NCBI GenBank assembly: GCA_964415795.1
Contig: CAYQBN010000003.1
Span: 1-64,000, forward strand
Length of the DNA stretch: 64,000 bases
Direction: 5' to 3'
From: CALITV01 sp964415795
GTDB taxonomy: Bacteria > UBP6 > UBA1177 > JAKLFG01
Positions 16,847-25,769 of this stretch are shown here, in pieces. The notes below the pieces were generated by a model that made no database searches, was not told the origin of the DNA, and worked only from the letters and a program-made list of their open reading frames with translations. The position numbers were made by a program, and so were the translations under genes. Within the stretch, counting starts at the first letter, position 1. The number at the start of each line of letters is the position of its first letter.

Positions 16847-17833
16847 ATGGCCGATCTGACGACGAATTATTTAGGTATGACGCTGAGGAACCCGTTCATC
16901 GTGGGGAGTTCGAGTCTTACCAATTCGATAGAAAAGGTGACTCGCTGTGAGGAGGCGGGAGCCGGTGCAGTCGTGCTCAAATCGCTCTTCGAGGAACAGA
17001 TCTATGCGGAAAAGGTGAAGAAGGCCGAAGAAGGATTGGTGCTGGATTATCATACCGAAGCGGCCGACTACATCGTCCAGATGAGCATGAACTTCGGCCC
17101 TGAAGATTATCTGTCGCTCATCCGTGGCGCGAAGAAGGCGGTGAAGATCCCGGTCATCGCGAGCCTCAACTGCATTTCGCACGAGTGGTGGATCGACTAC
17201 GCGGGGCGCATCAAAAAGTCGGGCGCCGATGCGCTCGAGCTCAATGTGAGCGCCCTCAGCCATGATCCGGCCGTCTCTTCCGAAGAGATAGAGGCGCGGA
17301 TCGCGGCGATCGTGGAAGCGGTCGTCAAAACGGTCGATCTGCCGGTCGTCGTGAAGGTGGGGCCCTATTTCACCAATCTTGCTCGCCTCGTGAAGACACT
17401 CCAGCTCAAAGGCGCGAAGGGGGTGGTGCTCTTCAACCGATTTTATCAAGTGGATATTGACACCGATACGATGACGCTCAAGCCGGGCTATCTTCTTACG
17501 CCGCGCGAGGATGCGCCGCTTGCGCTCCGCTGGGTCGCGCTCCTTGCGGGCCGCGTAAAACTTTCGATCGCCGGTTCGGGCGGTATCTATTCAGGCGAAG
17601 ATGCGGTGAAGTACCTTCTGGCGGGCGCCGATGCGGTGCAGGTCTGTTCGGCGCTCTTCAAGCACCGGGTGGATCACCTCGCGACGATGATCGGCGAATT
17701 GACCGCATGGATGAAGAAACATCACTTCGAGAGGATCGGCGATTTTCGGGGGAAGCTCGCTCAAAAAGAGAGCGATGACCCTGAAAGTTGGGAACGCCAC
17801 CAGTACATCAAGGCGCTCGTCGGGCTGGAATAG
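16847..17833 (+). CDS. Dihydroorotate dehydrogenase-like flavoprotein
   Basis: A 328-residue FMN-binding TIM-barrel protein. The opening MADLTTNYLGMTLRNPFIVGSSSLT and the C-terminal FMN-phosphate motif IAGSGGIYSGEDAVKYLLAGADAVQVCSAL are those of class-1-type PyrD relatives. The loop that usually reads NxSxPN with the catalytic Cys/Ser is LNVSALSHDP here, and the family usually annotated 'dihydroorotate dehydrogenase-like' occurs outside pyrimidine operons, so dihydroorotate as substrate is doubtful. No pyr genes are nearby. AAGGAG at 16835-16840 supports the ATG at 16847. A single-gene unit: the neighbour downstream converges, 18 bases away. Confidence 0.85.
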   Translation: MADLTTNYLGMTLRNPFIVGSSSLTNSIEKVTRCEEAGAGAVVLKSLFEEQIYAEKVKKAEEGLVLDYHTEAADYIVQMSMNFGPEDYLSLIRGAKKAVKIPVIASLNCISHEWWIDYAGRIKKSGADALELNVSALSHDPAVSSEEIEARIAAIVEAVVKTVDLPVVVKVGPYFTNLARLVKTLQLKGAKGVVLFNRFYQVDIDTDTMTLKPGYLLTPREDAPLALRWVALLAGRVKLSIAGSGGIYSGEDAVKYLLAGADAVQVCSALFKHRVDHLATMIGELTAWMKKHHFERIGDFRGKLAQKESDDPESWERHQYIKALVGLE

Positions 17834-17851
17834 TGTTTCTTATCGAGTGAT

Positions 17852-19348
17852 TCAGTTCGCCGGTGGTCTCCGGTATCGCCGATCGAGCCAGATGAGGCCA
17901 AGCAGAGAGACAATTCCTACGGCGGCGAGGATGAGCCACAGTATCCAAGGATGATAGGTTTCCCAGAGGGTCTGTATCGCTTGCGCATCTGAACACCCAA
18001 GACGGGTGGCGATCGTCGGGATGAGGTCGCCGTTCTTGATCGCGGCGAGTTCTTGTGGGGTCATACCGAAACGGTCGCGTAGAAAGGCGCGGGCGAAGTT
18101 AGCGCGCGAGGCGAATATCTCGTAGAGCGGTCCCGACAGGAAATTGCCCGCCATCCAGCCGAAGGCGAACGGCATGTTCGAGTAGCCCATGTAGAGCGCT
18201 TTCCTGTCGGGCGGCGCGTTCACCCCGACATACTCGGAGAACTTGGGCGAGCAGATGATCTCGCCGAGCGAGAAAACGAGTATCATCACGGCGACCGGCA
18301 GGCCATTCATGAAGAACCCGGAGCCGAAAAAGCCGATCGTCGCGAGTGCCATGCCGAGCAGGAGCGAGACCATCATCTTGAAGCGTCCCATGAACCACGA
18401 GATCGGCATGACGAAAATGACGATGGCGATCGCGTCGAGGTTCACGATGAGTTCCGGCTTGACATGTCCCGCGGCGGTGAGCGCGTTTTCGCCGAGTATT
18501 GAGCGGAAAACGGGGGCGATGTCGCGCGAGTCGACCCACTCGTCTATGAAATTGGGCAGAAGGTCCCATATCTGCATGAACATGAGCCAGAAGCCCGAGG
18601 TGATGAGAAGAAAGTAGAGCATCGTGCGGTCATGGAGGAGGTTGCCGGCGGTCTCTTTGAGGACGGTGAGCGACGATTTGTCCTTGCCGGTCGTTTCCGG
18701 TTCACGGTAGAGGAAGAAGACGGGGAGGAAGTTGAAGGCGGTCACCGCGGCGCAGGCGAAGAAAACGATTTGCCAGGTCGGGTTCGCTTCGTTGCCGCGG
18801 AGCGTCGCGGCGAGCATCGGGGCGAGCATCGCGCCGATGTTGACGACCCAGTAGAAGATGCCGAAGCCGATCGAGGAGTTCTCGGGGCGCACCGATCGGG
18901 CGACTGTTCCCTGCACCGGTGGCTTGAATATCGCGGTGCCGGTGCCGACCATGATCGCGGCGCCGAGCATCGTCCAGAAGCCGGTCGCGAAGGCCATTGA
19001 GGTATAGCCTATCACATTGAGCGTGAAGGCGGTGTAGAGGCTTTTCTTGTAGCCGAAGTTGTCGGTGAAGCCGCCGCTCACGATGGGCAGAAGGCACTGA
19101 AAGGCAGCCCAGATGCCGAAGATGACGCCCTTCTCGGCGTAGGAGATGCCGAGCCCGTGCTGGTCCGCCGAGGCGACCATGTAGAGCGGCAGGACGGCGC
19201 GTGAGCCGAAGAAGGCGAGCCGCTCGCCGAGTTCCATCGTGTTGACGACCCAGTAGTTGAAGGGGAGCGTCTTCAGGGTGGCGCGCAGAAAGAAGAGCGC
19301 TCCGGCGATGATGAGCAGTGCGCCGGCGGCGAGGATCGGTCCGAGCAT
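17852..19348 (-). CDS. POT-family (proton-dependent oligopeptide transporter-like) MFS protein
   Basis: A 498-residue protein with about 12-14 hydrophobic segments. The first helix carries E39-L-G-E42-R43, the ExxER motif that couples proton movement in POT/PTR peptide transporters, in MELGERLAFFGSRAVLPLYM. The second signature GGFTDNFGYKKSLYTAF (loop 2-3) and GTGTAIFKPPVQGTVAR are also POT-like. Probable role: uptake of short peptides or a similar solute by proton symport. The gene begins 13 bases after malG-like 20210-19362 and so appears to be the last gene of an ABC sugar-transport operon, which is an unusual partner. The final residues include a basic tail RRYRRPPAN. Confidence 0.85.
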   Translation of the reverse strand: MLGPILAAGALLIIAGALFFLRATLKTLPFNYWVVNTMELGERLAFFGSRAVLPLYMVASADQHGLGISYAEKGVIFGIWAAFQCLLPIVSGGFTDNFGYKKSLYTAFTLNVIGYTSMAFATGFWTMLGAAIMVGTGTAIFKPPVQGTVARSVRPENSSIGFGIFYWVVNIGAMLAPMLAATLRGNEANPTWQIVFFACAAVTAFNFLPVFFLYREPETTGKDKSSLTVLKETAGNLLHDRTMLYFLLITSGFWLMFMQIWDLLPNFIDEWVDSRDIAPVFRSILGENALTAAGHVKPELIVNLDAIAIVIFVMPISWFMGRFKMMVSLLLGMALATIGFFGSGFFMNGLPVAVMILVFSLGEIICSPKFSEYVGVNAPPDRKALYMGYSNMPFAFGWMAGNFLSGPLYEIFASRANFARAFLRDRFGMTPQELAAIKNGDLIPTIATRLGCSDAQAIQTLWETYHPWILWLILAAVGIVSLLGLIWLDRRYRRPPAN

Positions 19349-19361
19349 GATTCCTCCGTCG

Positions 19362-20210
19362 TTATCCTTTCACCCCGCCGGCGGTGAGGCCGCCGATGAG
19401 GTGTTTCTGCAGGAAGAAGAAGAGCGCCATGACCGGCACCGAAACGATGATGGCGCCGGCGGCAAAGTGCCCCCATTCGGTGTTGAAACTGCCGACATGG
19501 CGCTGAAGGGCGACTGGCAGGGTGAAGGCCTGTTCCGCACTGAGGAAGGTCGCGGCGAGGATGAACTCGTTCCACGCCGTCATGAACGAAAAGAGCGCGG
19601 TGACGACGATCGCGGGCCGCGCGAGCGGCAGAACGATGCGGGTGAAGATCGTCCACTGCGAGGCGCCGTCCATGACCGCCGCCTCCTCGAGGTCCTTGGG
19701 GATCGTGTCGAAGTAGCCTTTGAGCATCCAGACGCAGAAGGGTATCGCGGTCGTCGCATAGACGAGCACGAGTCCCGTCATCGAGTTGAGGAGGTGCAGT
19801 TTATCAAGGAGAATGTAGAGCGGTATCGCCATGACGACACCGGGAAACATCTGTGAGATGAGCAGAAGTTTCATCCCCAGTGCTCTGCCCGGGAAGACAA
19901 ATCGCGAAAAGGCGTAGCCGGCGGTCGTCGCGAGGGTCACGCCGACGAGCGTCGTCGCGAACGCTATCACGATGCTGTTGAAGAACTGTCGCCCGAAGAG
20001 CCACGAGCCGTCGGCGGCGCGGGTGCCTATCACTTCACTGAAGTTCTGGAGGGAGACGACCTCGGGAAACGGATTGAGCGAAAGAGAGAAACCCTGTGCC
20101 GGCGTGAGCGCCATCTTGACGACCCAGAGCACCGGATAGAGGGTGACGATGCAGGCGACGACGAGGAGGAGGTGAGTGACGAGCGCTTGAATGAGAAACT
20201 TCTTTTTCAT
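19362..20210 (-). CDS. Carbohydrate ABC transporter permease, MalG type
   Basis: Second membrane subunit of a CUT1-like importer, 282 residues, six helices. The EAA loop that docks on the ATPase is clear: DLEEAAVMDGASQWTIFTRIVLPLARPA. The ATG at 20210 overlaps the stop of the upstream fused binding-protein/permease gene (20207-20210, ATGA); a longer frame up to 20414 would merely re-read that gene in another frame. The protein pairs with the permease half of the 727-residue fusion. Sugar specificity cannot be determined, although CUT1 systems usually take di- or oligosaccharides or glycerol phosphate. Confidence 0.93.
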   Translation of the reverse strand: MKKKFLIQALVTHLLLVVACIVTLYPVLWVVKMALTPAQGFSLSLNPFPEVVSLQNFSEVIGTRAADGSWLFGRQFFNSIVIAFATTLVGVTLATTAGYAFSRFVFPGRALGMKLLLISQMFPGVVMAIPLYILLDKLHLLNSMTGLVLVYATTAIPFCVWMLKGYFDTIPKDLEEAAVMDGASQWTIFTRIVLPLARPAIVVTALFSFMTAWNEFILAATFLSAEQAFTLPVALQRHVGSFNTEWGHFAAGAIIVSVPVMALFFFLQKHLIGGLTAGGVKG

Positions 20211-22390
20211 GCCGTTCCCTCCTTTCGTCCCCCGGTGAAACGCGAATAGAGAAGCAGGATAAGGAATATCACCGTGGCGTAGGCTGCGGCGTAGCCATAC
20301 TGCTCCTGCCGCTGGAAGGCCCACTTGTAAGCCTCGCTGATGAGGATGTCGGTCGCGCCGTCCGGTTCGCCTCCGCTCACGAGGAACACGATGTTGAACA
20401 TGTTGAATGTCCACACCGATCCGAGAACGACCGCCGGCAGAAGCGCCGGTTTGAGGAGCGGCAAGATGACATGGCGGAAGCGCTCGAAGGCTCCCGCGCC
20501 ATCCACGGCTGCGGCGTCCTCGAGTTCACGGGGTACCGCTTGGAGGGCGCCGAGCGCGGTAACCATCATGAAGGGGAAGCCCAGCCATGTGTTGGTGACG
20601 ACATTTGCGGCGAAGGCGGTCCAGAACGAGGAGAACCACGAGATCGGCTCGAGGCCGAAGATCGACAGGAGCGCGTTGACGGCTCCGAACTGCCGGTTGA
20701 ACATACCTTTCCAGATGAGCGCGGTGATATAGTTCGGCACCGCCCACGGCACGATGAGAAGGATACGGTAGACGCCGCGCAGTTTGAGCCACTCGTTGCG
20801 CAGAAGCATCGCGAGAGTAAGGCCGATCGCGACATGGAGCGCCACATTGACGAGCGTCCAGCCGGTTGTCACGAGGAGGGTGAAGTAGAAGTTGAGCGGG
20901 TCGGTTATCGGGAAGTCGCTCGCGCTCAGGATGGTGATGAAATTCGAAAGACCTACGAAGCGCCACTCGCCGGCACGGTGGGCGAAGAAGGCGATGGCGG
21001 TTCCGACGGCAAAGGGAACGAAGACGAGCAGAAGCATGGAAAAGGCGGCCGGCAGAAGGTAAAGATAGGGGAGAGCGCTCCGGCGTACCTTGGGGAGAAG
21101 CGATGTGCGTCGGGCGCGGCGAACAAGGTAAAGCGTGCCGGCGATCGCGAGAACGAGCAGAATGACTATGAACCAAAGAGGATTCTGTGCCGGCGGGAGG
21201 GGGCGATCGAATATGGTGAACTGCCGCTGTGCCTCGGCGAGGGCCGCTTGCGGCTCTGCGGCGCCGCGGAGCACCTTTCGGACGGCACCGGCAAGTGGTT
21301 CCCAGACCATCTGCATCTCGGGACGACTGCTCATCGGTTCGGCCTGTTCCGCCTGAGCGCGGAAGAGGGCAAGGCGCCGGTCCTGTGCGATGAGCGGATC
21401 GTCATAGGCGGCGCGGAGCGCCGGCGGCTGAGCGCCGGTGATTGCCCGGATGCGTGAGCCTTCGATGCCGGCGAGGAACTTGCCGAAGGAAAGGGCTCCT
21501 TCACGATTGGTGCGTTCGTGATCGGCAATGAAATAGGTCTCCACGGTAAGAAGCGGTCGCAGAGGCTTTCCCGTCTCCGAAAGGGTGGGAAGGAGGGCGA
21601 CCTCGTAGGGGACATCGGGAGCGATCTCTCCGCTGAACCAAGGGCCGTTTATGACGAAGGGGGCACGCCCATCGTTGAAGAGTTGGGTCACGAGCGCCCC
21701 GGTTGCCTCCTCGGGAACGAGGCGGTCGCTGTTGACGAGGCGGGCAAGGTAGGCGAGCGCATGAGCGTTTGCCGGATGGTCAAGACACGGCGTCGGAGAG
21801 TGGTCATCGAGGCAGAATCCGCCGCCGAAGGCGTACAGAAACGGTGCCACATAGTAGGCCGAGGCCGCCTCGAAGGCGAGTCCATAACGCCGTTTTTCTG
21901 GATTGCTGAAGATCCGTGCTTGGGCGAAAAGTTCCTGCGTCGTCCGCGGCGGGGTGGTGATGAGGTCGCTTCGGTAGAAAAGAACGAGACTCTTGAAGGT
22001 GAGGGGAATGCCCCAGAGCTTCCCTTGAAAGGTAACTGCATGGATCGTCGTCGGAAGCATTGAGGAGGAGATCTCTCCAGAGAAATCGGTGGGAAGCGAG
22101 GTGATGAGTTTGCTTATCGCCCAGCCGCCGATGCGCTCATGGGCGTAGATGAAAGCGTCGGGACCGTTGCCGCGAGGAATGGCGTTCACCAGTTTCGAGG
22201 CAAAAGCGTCATAGGGTACAGCAAGGAGCGTCACTTGCCACTCGTTCGTCGAGCGGTTGAACGCTTCGACGACTTCGCGGATTGCTTGTTCCTCGGCTCC
22301 GCGGTATGAGTGCCACACCACGATCTCTGACGGTGCCGCGCTCAAGAGAAGGGGAAGGAAAAGAAGGAAAGAGATGGCCGCGTATTTCAT
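20207..22390 (-). CDS. Solute-binding protein fused to ABC permease (MalE-MalF-type fusion)
   Basis: A 727-residue protein combining two normally separate subunits. Residues 1-18 are a signal sequence; about 20-400 form a family-1 sugar-binding protein (EIVVWHSYRGAEEQAIREVVEAFN, GPDAFIYAHERIGGW, GIPLTFKSLVLFYRSDL, PFVINGPWFSGE). A membrane segment near 408-428 and a basic stretch lead to a MalF-type permease (about 435-727) with its EAA loop ELEDAAAVDGAGAFERFRHVILPLL. The frame is continuous with no stop between the parts. With the adjacent MalG-like permease and ATPase this makes a complete importer whose binding domain is tethered to the membrane. ATGA overlaps at both ends support one operon. 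Confidence 0.93.
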   Translation of the reverse strand: MKYAAISFLLFLPLLLSAAPSEIVVWHSYRGAEEQAIREVVEAFNRSTNEWQVTLLAVPYDAFASKLVNAIPRGNGPDAFIYAHERIGGWAISKLITSLPTDFSGEISSSMLPTTIHAVTFQGKLWGIPLTFKSLVLFYRSDLITTPPRTTQELFAQARIFSNPEKRRYGLAFEAASAYYVAPFLYAFGGGFCLDDHSPTPCLDHPANAHALAYLARLVNSDRLVPEEATGALVTQLFNDGRAPFVINGPWFSGEIAPDVPYEVALLPTLSETGKPLRPLLTVETYFIADHERTNREGALSFGKFLAGIEGSRIRAITGAQPPALRAAYDDPLIAQDRRLALFRAQAEQAEPMSSRPEMQMVWEPLAGAVRKVLRGAAEPQAALAEAQRQFTIFDRPLPPAQNPLWFIVILLVLAIAGTLYLVRRARRTSLLPKVRRSALPYLYLLPAAFSMLLLVFVPFAVGTAIAFFAHRAGEWRFVGLSNFITILSASDFPITDPLNFYFTLLVTTGWTLVNVALHVAIGLTLAMLLRNEWLKLRGVYRILLIVPWAVPNYITALIWKGMFNRQFGAVNALLSIFGLEPISWFSSFWTAFAANVVTNTWLGFPFMMVTALGALQAVPRELEDAAAVDGAGAFERFRHVILPLLKPALLPAVVLGSVWTFNMFNIVFLVSGGEPDGATDILISEAYKWAFQRQEQYGYAAAYATVIFLILLLYSRFTGGRKEGTA

Positions 22391-23454
22391 CCGATGCGCG
22401 CCCCCGTTTCGGCATCGAAGAGATGTATCTGGTCCGGCTGAGCTGCGAAGGTGGCGGAGATGCCTGCCGTAAGATGGCGGAAGAGGTCGGCGGGGCCTTC
22501 GATGGTGATAGAGGTGCCATTGCCGGTGACAAGGTGGACGATGTTCGTGGCTCCGAGCGGTTCGACGATGCTCACCGTGCCGTTCACCGAGGCTTGAGCT
22601 TGATCTCCGGAGGGCGTGAGGTCGGTTGGGCGTATGCCGGCGAGAATCGGTCGGTCGGGAAGACCGGCGGGAAGGGGAAGCGCTATGCCGGGTGCCACGA
22701 GACGGTCGCGGTCACGGGTGACCGAAAGGAGGTTCATCGCCGGGGTTCCGATGAAGCGAGCGACGAAGGTATTCGCCGGTCTGCGGTAGAGTTCCTCGGG
22801 GGTTCCGATCTGTTGAATGACCCCTTTGTCGAGCACAACGATGCGGTCGGCGAGCGTCATCGCTTCGACCTGATCGTGCGTCACATAGACGATGGTCGTC
22901 GCGAGCCGTCGGTGAAGTTCCTTTATCTCGATGCGCATCTGCGAACGGAGCGCCGCATCGAGGTTCGAAAGTGGTTCGTCGAAGAGGAAAACCTTCGGAC
23001 GCCGTACGATGGCACGGCCAATAGCCACTCGCTGGCGCTGGCCGCCGCTCATCTGACGCGGATAGCGGTCGAGAAGGTGGGAGATGCCGAGCAGGGATGC
23101 CGCCTCGGTGACCCGTTTGGTGATCTCGTCGGCGGGCATGCGGCGTATCTTGAGTCCGAAGGCGATGTTCTCGCGCACCGTCATATGAGGGTAGAGGGCG
23201 TACGACTGGAACACCATGGCGATGTCGCGGTCTTTGGGCGGAAGGTTGGTGACCTCGGTCTCGCCGATGCGAATGATGCCGCGATCGGGCGTCTCGAGCC
23301 CGGCGAGGGTGCGCAGGAGGGTCGTCTTCCCGCATCCCGACGGGCCGACGAGCACGATAAACTCCCCGTCACGCACGCTCAGGTCTATCCCATTCAGGAT
23401 GTAGTGGGTTCCATCATAAGATTTGAATATCTTTTCGAAGGTGACCGTCGCCAT
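22387..23454 (-). CDS. Sugar ABC transporter ATP-binding protein, MalK/UgpC type
   Basis: A 355-residue ATPase energising the importer encoded next to it. Walker A GPSGCGKTT, signature MSGGQRQRVAIGRA, Walker B VFLFDEPLSNLDA and the switch His in YVTHDQVEAMTLADRI are all present. The C-terminal 120 residues contain TOBE/OB-type domains (GIRPTDLTPSG) as in MalK/UgpC, which may bind regulators. First gene of malK-malEF-malG-POT order, behind a good promoter at 23486-23514; its stop overlaps the fusion gene start by four bases. Confidence 0.95.
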   Translation of the reverse strand: MATVTFEKIFKSYDGTHYILNGIDLSVRDGEFIVLVGPSGCGKTTLLRTLAGLETPDRGIIRIGETEVTNLPPKDRDIAMVFQSYALYPHMTVRENIAFGLKIRRMPADEITKRVTEAASLLGISHLLDRYPRQMSGGQRQRVAIGRAIVRRPKVFLFDEPLSNLDAALRSQMRIEIKELHRRLATTIVYVTHDQVEAMTLADRIVVLDKGVIQQIGTPEELYRRPANTFVARFIGTPAMNLLSVTRDRDRLVAPGIALPLPAGLPDRPILAGIRPTDLTPSGDQAQASVNGTVSIVEPLGATNIVHLVTGNGTSITIEGPADLFRHLTAGISATFAAQPDQIHLFDAETGARIG

Positions 23455-23485
23455 AAATCCCTCTCGTTACTGTGGTGACGGCGCT

Positions 23486-23514
23486 ATGATAGTCCTGCCT
23501 GAGAGGTGAGTCAA
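23486..23514 (-). promoter_or_regulatory. Predicted sigma70 promoter for the ABC sugar-transport operon
   Basis: On the minus strand TTGACT (23509-23514) and TATCAT (23486-23491) are 17 bases apart, 32 bases before the ATG at 23454. It lies in the 72-base gap after nadD. Confidence 0.65.
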
Positions 23515-23526
23515 AGAAAACAGTTG

Positions 23527-24123
23527 TCAGGGTAAGGAACGATAGAGATGGTGTTTTTTCGCAAATTCCGGTATGCCGGCGGGCACGAAGTGCTCCCATG
23601 GGGCACCGACGGCGATCGCCTCGCGGACCATCGTGCTCGAGATGTCGGGCAGTTTGATCGGAAGCGTTGAATCGAGCCCGCGGCCGATGACGATCGGAGG
23701 GGCGAGGCGCGCAAGTTCTTCGAAGTCCTTCCACTGATCGCGAGTGTTCCAGTTGTCTTCGCCGATGACGAGGCGGTAATCGCGCGGCCCGTAGTGTTCG
23801 ATAAGATGTCGGACGAGCGTAATGGTGTAGACCGGTGATTCGGACATCTTTTTTTCATCGTCGAGAACGCGAACTTTGTGGCGGCCACGCCATGGAAGGG
23901 CGAGAAGACGGCACATCTTGTAGCGCAGTCTGAACGGGCTCATCGGATAGCCAAACGGGTGGGAGGCGCTTGGGATGAGCCATACCTGATGCATGCCGAG
24001 TTTGTGAAGGAGAAGGAAGATCATGAGTTGATGCCCGAGGTGCGGCGGGTCGAATTTGCCGCCGAGGAGCGCGATTGGGCGCTGTCTTTTCTCAGGTAAG
24101 GATGTCTTTCGCATAGAGCACAT
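23527..24123 (-). CDS. nadD: Nicotinate-nucleotide adenylyltransferase NadD
   Basis: Converts nicotinate mononucleotide and ATP to deamido-NAD in the cytoplasm. The product is up to 198 residues. The nucleotidyltransferase motif GGKFDPPHLGH (family norm GGTFDPxHxGH) lies near residues 21-31, and the C-terminal ISSTMVREAI matches the SSTxIR ATP-binding motif. The start overlaps the nadE 3' end by 32 bases; an ATG at 24114 is an alternative and neither has a strong ribosome site. Last of three NAD genes in a row (nitrilase, nadE, nadD): NadD makes the substrate that NadE amidates. Confidence 0.92.
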   Translation of the reverse strand: MCSMRKTSLPEKRQRPIALLGGKFDPPHLGHQLMIFLLLHKLGMHQVWLIPSASHPFGYPMSPFRLRYKMCRLLALPWRGRHKVRVLDDEKKMSESPVYTITLVRHLIEHYGPRDYRLVIGEDNWNTRDQWKDFEELARLAPPIVIGRGLDSTLPIKLPDISSTMVREAIAVGAPWEHFVPAGIPEFAKKHHLYRSLP

Positions 24124-24931
24124 CCACGCCGAAGGTTCGTCGTTCTATCTTGGCGATGATCGGTATCTTGCGTTTGTAGTGCATTGTGAGCACCTTTTTC
24201 GCGGCGAACAATACAAGCCGTTCGTCGGCGCCGAGCGTAACGATCTTTTCAGGTGGTATCCGCAGGTCAAGGAGCGCGTAGAGGACCGGATCGAGGTCGG
24301 CGTAGCGGAAACCGATCTCCCCTTCGTCGGTCTGTCCTTCCCAGAGGTCGGCCGAGGGAGCCTTGCGGAGCACCGGATCGGGAAGCGCGAGGTGGCGGGC
24401 AAGGGTATAGACATCGGTCTTGTAGAGATCGCCGATCGGATTTATCGCCGAAGCGCTGTCGCCGAAGAGGGTGGCGTAACCGAGCGCGATCTCGCTTTTG
24501 TTGCTCGTGCCGATGACGAGCGTTCGAGAGTGAAAGGAGAAATCGAAGAGTACGATCATGCGCATGCGCGCCATGATGTTGCCGAGGCGCGCGCGGTATG
24601 CCGTTTGGGGGGCCACCATGAGATGTCGTGCTGCACCGTCGACCGCATCGGAGATGTCAAGGGTATGGGTTCGGATGCCCAGTTTCTTGGCGACAAGCCG
24701 TGCATCCTTGAGCGATGAGGGAGAGGAAGTGCGGTAGGGAAGAATGAGGCCGGTGACCCGCCGAGAGCCAAGGGCGTTGACGGCAAGCGCCGCGACGAGC
24801 GCCGAGTCAACACCGCCTGAGAGCCCAAGGACAACCCCGCTGAAGCCACCGCGCTCTACCGAGCGGCTGATGAAGTAGGAAAGCGCCTCGACGGCGAGAG
24901 ATGGGTTGATGGGAGGAAGCGAGAGAGGCAT
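24092..24931 (-). CDS. nadE: NAD synthetase, ammonia-dependent-type domain NadE
   Basis: Amidates deamido-NAD to NAD using ATP. At 279 residues it is only the synthetase domain, without the N-terminal glutaminase that longer bacterial NadE proteins have. The P-loop SGGVDSA is at residues 38-44; LVIGTSNKSEIALGYATLFGD and the substrate loop SADLWEGQTDEGEIGF are conserved family elements. It begins 5 bases after a nitrilase-fold gene whose sequence resembles the missing glutaminase domain, so the two may form a split glutamine-dependent enzyme. Confidence 0.95.
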   Translation of the reverse strand: MPLSLPPINPSLAVEALSYFISRSVERGGFSGVVLGLSGGVDSALVAALAVNALGSRRVTGLILPYRTSSPSSLKDARLVAKKLGIRTHTLDISDAVDGAARHLMVAPQTAYRARLGNIMARMRMIVLFDFSFHSRTLVIGTSNKSEIALGYATLFGDSASAINPIGDLYKTDVYTLARHLALPDPVLRKAPSADLWEGQTDEGEIGFRYADLDPVLYALLDLRIPPEKIVTLGADERLVLFAAKKVLTMHYKRKIPIIAKIERRTFGVDVLYAKDILT

Positions 24932-24935
24932 TCGT

Positions 24936-25769
24936 TTACTCGAGAGTCTTTTTCAGTATGGCGCGATCCGATACCGAAACCACCGCGGTCTTCGCGAGCG
25001 TTCGGGAGATGATATCGGTCTCTATTTCGACCGTGAGGATGGTCTCCCGGAACAAGGGGGCGCGGGATCTCTTTCCGTGGTGATCCACGGCAATCGAGCC
25101 GCCGGCGAAAATAAGGCTGTCTTCGACACCGACTCGCTGGGTCACGAGCACTCCGACTCCGTACACGCGAGAAAAATGCTCGGCGATGTGCTCCCATCCC
25201 TCGAGGTTCGATGGTCGTTTACCGCGATAGCCGCGCGAGGGGCTCGCCGCTGGAACGACGAAAAGGTGGGGAGTTCCCTCGGGAGAGGCGGCGAGAGCCG
25301 CCGGGAGAGCAGGGTGCCATGCGTCCTCGCAGATGAGGATGGCGGCGGTCGTTCCGTCGGGAAGCGTGAGGCGCTCGAGTCTTTCTCCGGCGCGGAAATG
25401 GCGCGACTCGTCGAACATGCCATAGGTCGGCAGGTTTATCTTCCGCTGAACACCGAGAACCTTTGCCTTGTGGCCTCCCTGAATGATGGCATAGGAGTTG
25501 TACACCGCGTTCCGGGCCCGTTCCGGGAAGCCGATGCCGACGGTCATCTTTTCAGGCAACATCCCATCGAAGAATGCCGCCACCTCCCGCGGAGTGAGCG
25601 CGATGTCTTTCACCCGATCTTCGAGGAGATAGCCAGAAAGGGACAGTTCGGGAAACAGAACAATGTCGCTTTTCTTTTTTATCGCCGCGGCGATAAGACG
25701 GGCGTGGTATTCACGATTCTTGGCAATGTCGCCCAACACGGCGTCGCTTTGGACGAGGAAGACGCGCAT
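24936..25769 (-). CDS. Nitrilase-fold amidohydrolase, probable stand-alone glutaminase of NAD synthetase
   Basis: A 277-residue carbon-nitrogen hydrolase with a complete Glu-Lys-Cys triad: E41 in LFPELSLSGY, K110 in RKINLPTYGMFDE, C147 in ILICEDAWH. The block around K110 (LPTYGMFDESRHFRAGE) is the form seen in the glutaminase domain of glutamine-dependent NAD synthetases. It is five bases upstream of nadE, supporting a role in feeding ammonia to NadE; this partnership is inference. GTG at 25772 and ATG at 25769 are adjacent candidate starts; both overlap the preceding stop. Confidence 0.88.
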   Translation of the reverse strand: MRVFLVQSDAVLGDIAKNREYHARLIAAAIKKKSDIVLFPELSLSGYLLEDRVKDIALTPREVAAFFDGMLPEKMTVGIGFPERARNAVYNSYAIIQGGHKAKVLGVQRKINLPTYGMFDESRHFRAGERLERLTLPDGTTAAILICEDAWHPALPAALAASPEGTPHLFVVPAASPSRGYRGKRPSNLEGWEHIAEHFSRVYGVGVLVTQRVGVEDSLIFAGGSIAVDHHGKRSRAPLFRETILTVEIETDIISRTLAKTAVVSVSDRAILKKTLE

